A stretch of DNA of 24,088 bases, taken from positions 1 to 24,088 of the forward strand of contig JABVXV010000588.1 of assembly GCA_013365325.1 (NCBI GenBank), read 5' to 3'. Origin of the DNA: Dipetalonema caudispina (Eukaryota; Nematoda; Chromadorea; Rhabditida; Onchocercidae). This document shows positions 20,358 through 24,088 of this stretch, piece after piece (within the stretch, counting starts at the first letter, position 1; the number at the start of each line of letters is the position of its first letter). Under the pieces are notes generated by a model. That model was given only the letters and a program-made list of their open reading frames with translations. It did not search any database and was not told the DNA's origin. The position numbers were made by a program, and so were the translations under genes.

Positions 20358-23300
20358 AAATAAAAATGTTTCCTTCCACAGGCATTTTTTATTTGGATCT
20401 TATTAATCATATACTTACAATGCCATAGATTTTTCACTTTTAGCCTAACTATTAAACAGTTCGTTTTAAAATTAATACGCTTTTGGTTCACTTAAATAAC
20501 GTAGGTTTCATCAATATACTGAATAAAAAGATGAAATTTTTTTTGTTCCCCAAAGATTGGCTTCATAATCATATTTGTAAACTTGAGCTAAATAGATACT
20601 GATAATTAATTATTAACATTTCTCCAGTTATTTTTGCATGTTATTGTTATTCATTATATTAGCAGCATGATGTATGTAAGGCACAGTTTCTACTCTTTTG
20701 TTACAATCATAATTATTATTATGCGTTCATTTTATATTTATATTAACATCTTCTAAATTTGTTTGCAGAAAATTTAGAATTTATCGAATTCGCTTATTTG
20801 ATATAACAAGAATAATTGTTTTGTAAGCAGTGACTGTGCTTTTTATTTATGTATTTTCCCCATTTTCTGATTGAATCTAACAAGTTTTGTTTTATTTTGT
20901 TATTATTTGTGGTAACTCGTTATATTTTTATTGTATAATAGCAATGAGTTGATTTCAAATTAAGTGAAAATTAAATGATTGAAAAAAAGCTATCATCGAA
21001 CGAAAAGACTTCCAATACTGTTCGTTCCTATTAAAATTTTATAAGATTTGAAGCTTAATTCTAATTCATTCTCATTATTCGCTTAAAATTAAATTGAAAA
21101 GAATATTTTAAATAATCATTTTGTTTGTTTTTCGAGACTAGGGCCAACTGCCAGAAAACATAATTCATTTTCGTCTACACTGAAATCAAATGAGAATCTT
21201 ATTGGTCGAGAAAGTTTTATTGTTGTCACATTTTGTCTTGTTATAACTTCCCCAAAAGTTTATTATTTTGCAGTGTGCATGGATTTTCAGAAAATTACGA
21301 AATTAAAATAATAGCAAAGGCCTGCAAATTTATAGCAAAAAATAACTGCTCCCAACTATTATTTTTCTTGTTATCCTGCTTATCATGAGAAGATGAATGC
21401 ACAAAGGATTCAGAATGAAATTTATGAGGAAATACCCGAAGGATAGATATGCTTAATTTGTGATGTGATTTTTTACTAATTTGCACTTGTTACGATAGAT
21501 TATCAGAGTCAAAAAGAATGTTGTCATTGCATTCTGCATTCTGCTGGAGAAAAATTTGAGATGAATTTTACTTTTCAACAAATCTGCACAATTACGTATG
21601 AGATCTACATGGTTTGATATTTAATATTTCAATTGTTTTAACGTATTAAGCTGCATTCCAGTTTTACTTCTATATAGTTTTGACGGTTAAAAATTTTTAA
21701 ATTTTCAAACATTGCTGACAATTAGCGGATTCAATTAACCACTCAACTGATAGTCCATGTTCGTTCTGAATGAAAATCAAGAGAATGTATCGAGTGAACC
21801 AACCCAGAATTCCGTTGTCTTGGACATGTGAAAAGAGTAAATGATTCATTTTTGAAAAGATTGATCATATATTTATTATTTTCTACCTTTATGATATCAC
21901 TATTGTTTTTAAAGGTCATATCTTGCAATAAAAGAGTCGATCACTGACTAGTGATTGTCTACAATTTCAATTTATGTTATCAAGCTGTGCAACGCTTTGT
22001 TTAAAATCTCTATAGAAACAGTCTTTTTTGAAGGATTCAATCCATTTCAAAATTATCAATTGCAGATTTGAAAATTAGAAAAGTTGCCGAATATGCTAAA
22101 AAATTTAGAAATCCTATACAGCATAATATAGGAATTAACTAATGGTATTGAAATGTTTTTAAATTCATGGAATTAACATGTCTATATGCTTTTCGTGCTA
22201 CAGATTTGAACAATGTCCTTTTTCCCTCAGTTTAGTGCTAAAGATACCAGCAAAATAAAGCTGAGCGCAAATTTTCCAGTCTGATATTCAAGGATCAGCA
22301 GGATTAAATTCAATTTACAGAATAGGTAAGTGACTATTAAATTGTGAATTTAAAGGGTAAGATTAAAACGTCTTTATGGGTAGAACTTTTTTGTAAAACA
22401 TTCCAATCTTATCAGAGCTACTAACAGATCTGATGTGTTTAACAATTTTATCTTGGCCATTCAGTTCTTGATATTACAAGTTTAACTTGAAGAATTTCCA
22501 GGCTTAAAATCATCAATTAGTAAAAATTACATTTCAACGCAATATACTGCGGACTGCCGGTATTTATAATTAAAAAAAAAAAGTGAAGAAGAACGAAAAA
22601 TTCCCTATATTTATGGAATAAATCGTTTAACCAAACTAAGATTCAATAATTTGCTGTCAATAACATGGATATTATAATTATAATTCAATTTCGTCTCTTA
22701 GAACTTTTAGGAAATTCGGAAAGAAGTATGCACTCGCGAACGGAACTGAATTTCTGCAAAACATGAGATGAAAAAAGATTGATCGGCCTTGCGGTGAAAC
22801 AGAAGAAGGTAAAAGGCTCATGGTAGAGTAATATTTAGAGAAGTTAACAATCCGTTAAAAGGTTGAAGTTCTGAAAAAACAGAAAATCAGTGGGCAAAGA
22901 ACTAATGGAATTAATCATTTAATCAGCTAAGAATTAATGATCAAAAGAAGAAATTGATTGATGATGGAATGTACTGTCATTCTGCTGCAATAATGCGGTC
23001 GGGTTAGGCTGAATGGTACAGCTGATGGTTCAATATCCTTTGAGTGTACTACTAAGTGTAACGTCCCTCTCCCTATCGCTTAAGATTCCAATTCGGTAAA
23101 ACTGGATTGTAAGCAACATATCCACGTTGTGGAACTAAATGTTGGATAAGAAATTGGAAATGAAAAGACATTTGATACATGTCTATTCATTTCCGATTTG
23201 TTCAGTTGATGAGGCGTTATCGATCTGTAATAAATTTATCAAATTATTGCTGCATGTTTCTTTTCAATCAGGAAAGAATAAAAGAGTTAATTGCGAAAGG

Positions 23301-23434
23301 AATCGATTTACTCCGAAAAATAAATGTATTAATCTGCGAATGATTGATCCAGTCATTATACTCATTATCCTGATATAATTAGGAAAGATAAATTTTTGAA
23401 ATGTTAATAAGCTTGTTACTTCGACCTTTGTTAG
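20358..23434. other. Non-coding, nothing recognised
   Basis: AT-rich with no convincing gene on either strand. Minus-strand frames at 21295-21486 and 21743-21928 and a plus frame at 23139-23378 show no domain or splice support. A short coding-like stretch near 22700-22770 (TFRKFGKKYALANGTEFLQN) follows two possible acceptors but has no family match that I know. Confidence 0.55.
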
Positions 23435-23614
23435 CTTTTGTTGTTTATCGTCAAACTAGTGCGACATGTGTGCGACTTAAACAGGCTCATCTCGCTGCTT
23501 CATCAGAAAGGGGTTGCAACTGCTGACGTCTTTGATTTCCAGAAAGAATCACGACGTGTGATTCTTTCTAAGGGCAGTAAAGAACTACAGTATCAAGGCA
23601 CGGTAGAGCTTTAA
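23435..23614 (+). other. 59-codon open frame without ATG, possible terminal exon
   Basis: Open from just after ttag at 23431-23434 to TAA at 23612-23614. It reads LVRHVCDLNRLISLLHQKGV, then ATADVFDFQKESRRVILSKG, then SKELQYQGTVEL. Codons are balanced and the block is richer in GC than its surroundings. There is no ATG, so it would need to be a spliced exon, in phase 0 after the acceptor, which does not fit the phase-1 GC donor of eps-8. No family recognised. A perfect hairpin lies inside it. Confidence 0.2.
23541..23569. repeat. Perfect hairpin: 12-base arms, 5-base loop
   Basis: agaaagaatcac (23541-23552), loop gacgt, then gtgattctttct (23558-23569); the arms are exactly complementary. There is no T run directly after it, and intrinsic terminators are not used in animals, so its role is unknown. 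Confidence 0.95.
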
Positions 23615-24088
23615 ATATTGATAAATAAAAAGAACCTTCACTGAACCGATGAGGATCATTAGGTTAGTATTTAAACCAGTTTGATTTGGAAACAAAGGTA
23701 AGTCAGTCACAGTATGACAATCAATGAGAAAAGTGCATTGTGATAAAATTGACACAGATTCTACAGGGAACGAGTAATGAATTATTTAAAATTCTCTGAC
23801 AAGTAATATAAAAGAAGTAATACAAATCTACAGAATGTTATAATACAGTAGCAGATTTTTTTAACAAATTCGTAAATGATCAGCATGTCACGAAAGTTAT
23901 TCGAATAACCTTCGCGAAGAATGGAATAATATATCTCTTATAATTAAATTAATTAATGTTTGAACCAATTCATTCCATTGTTAACATAAATCCTTTAACT
24001 TACACTCATTTTTATCTGAGATGAGATTATTAACACTATACGTCCTTGTCATTTATGGTTAGGAAAGGTCAACTTCAAACCCAAACAA
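23615..24088. other. Non-coding, with one near-perfect palindrome
   Basis: AT-rich. Positions 23891-23914 form a 24-base palindrome, cgaaagttattcgaataacc then ttcg, complementary except at one pair, centred on ttcgaa. Nothing else recognised. Confidence 0.6.

Noticed and set aside
23000..23040. A/B-box-like pair near taggctgaatggt and ggttcaatatcc
   Set aside because: The boxes are too close together for a tRNA, and no cloverleaf can be formed.
20358..23434. Search for the EPS8 C-terminal SAM-like domain downstream
   Set aside because: No segment in any + frame resembled the expected helices; the short peptide near 22700-22770 does not match and its best frame has the wrong phase.

Overview
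This is AT-rich (roughly 70% by eye) animal nuclear DNA. It holds one clearly recognisable gene on the + strand, cut into many exons by introns of 66-1603 bases (most 120-350). The gene is an EPS8 family member, the actin-regulating adaptor known as EPS8 in mammals and EPS-8 in worms. Base composition, long homopolymer and TAT/ATT microsatellites, and introns longer than those of Caenorhabditis fit a nematode, most likely a filarial/spirurid one. This is inference from composition and architecture; no species-specific marker was found.

Layout. Positions 1-11747 hold a TAT microsatellite at the left edge, a possible small first exon (124-180), a possible 24-base GC-rich microexon (2728-2751), several simple repeats, a diverged duplicated segment (about 6691-6755 and 7446-7517) and a 16-base-arm hairpin (10441-10488). 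I could not connect any of these to the gene with confidence. Positions 11748-18385 carry 14 EPS8 exons whose phases all agree and give 728 codons: Ser/Tyr/Pro-rich N-terminal segment, PTB domain, helical middle domain, Tyr/Pro-rich linker, a highly charged predicted coiled coil, SH3 domain and a short tail. The true 5' end and start codon are not seen. Positions 18386-24088 have no recognisable gene, only short open frames, a decayed-looking coding-like patch (about 20090-20310) and two palindromes (23541-23569, 23891-23914).

Most interesting points. (1) The frame ends 66 codons after the SH3 domain, without the actin-binding SAM-like C-terminus of long EPS8 proteins. A strong GC-type donor (AAG|GCAAGA, 18357) lies just before the stop, suggesting a long/short isoform switch like the A/B isoforms of C. 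elegans EPS-8. (2) The 66-base first seen intron is a multiple of three and free of stops, so its retention would add 22 residues in frame. (3) The SH3 domain has lost its ALYDY motif but keeps the WW and GYVP motifs. (4) A dense Glu/Arg coiled coil sits just before the SH3. No new multi-gene system is visible; the window is one host gene plus its non-coding surroundings.
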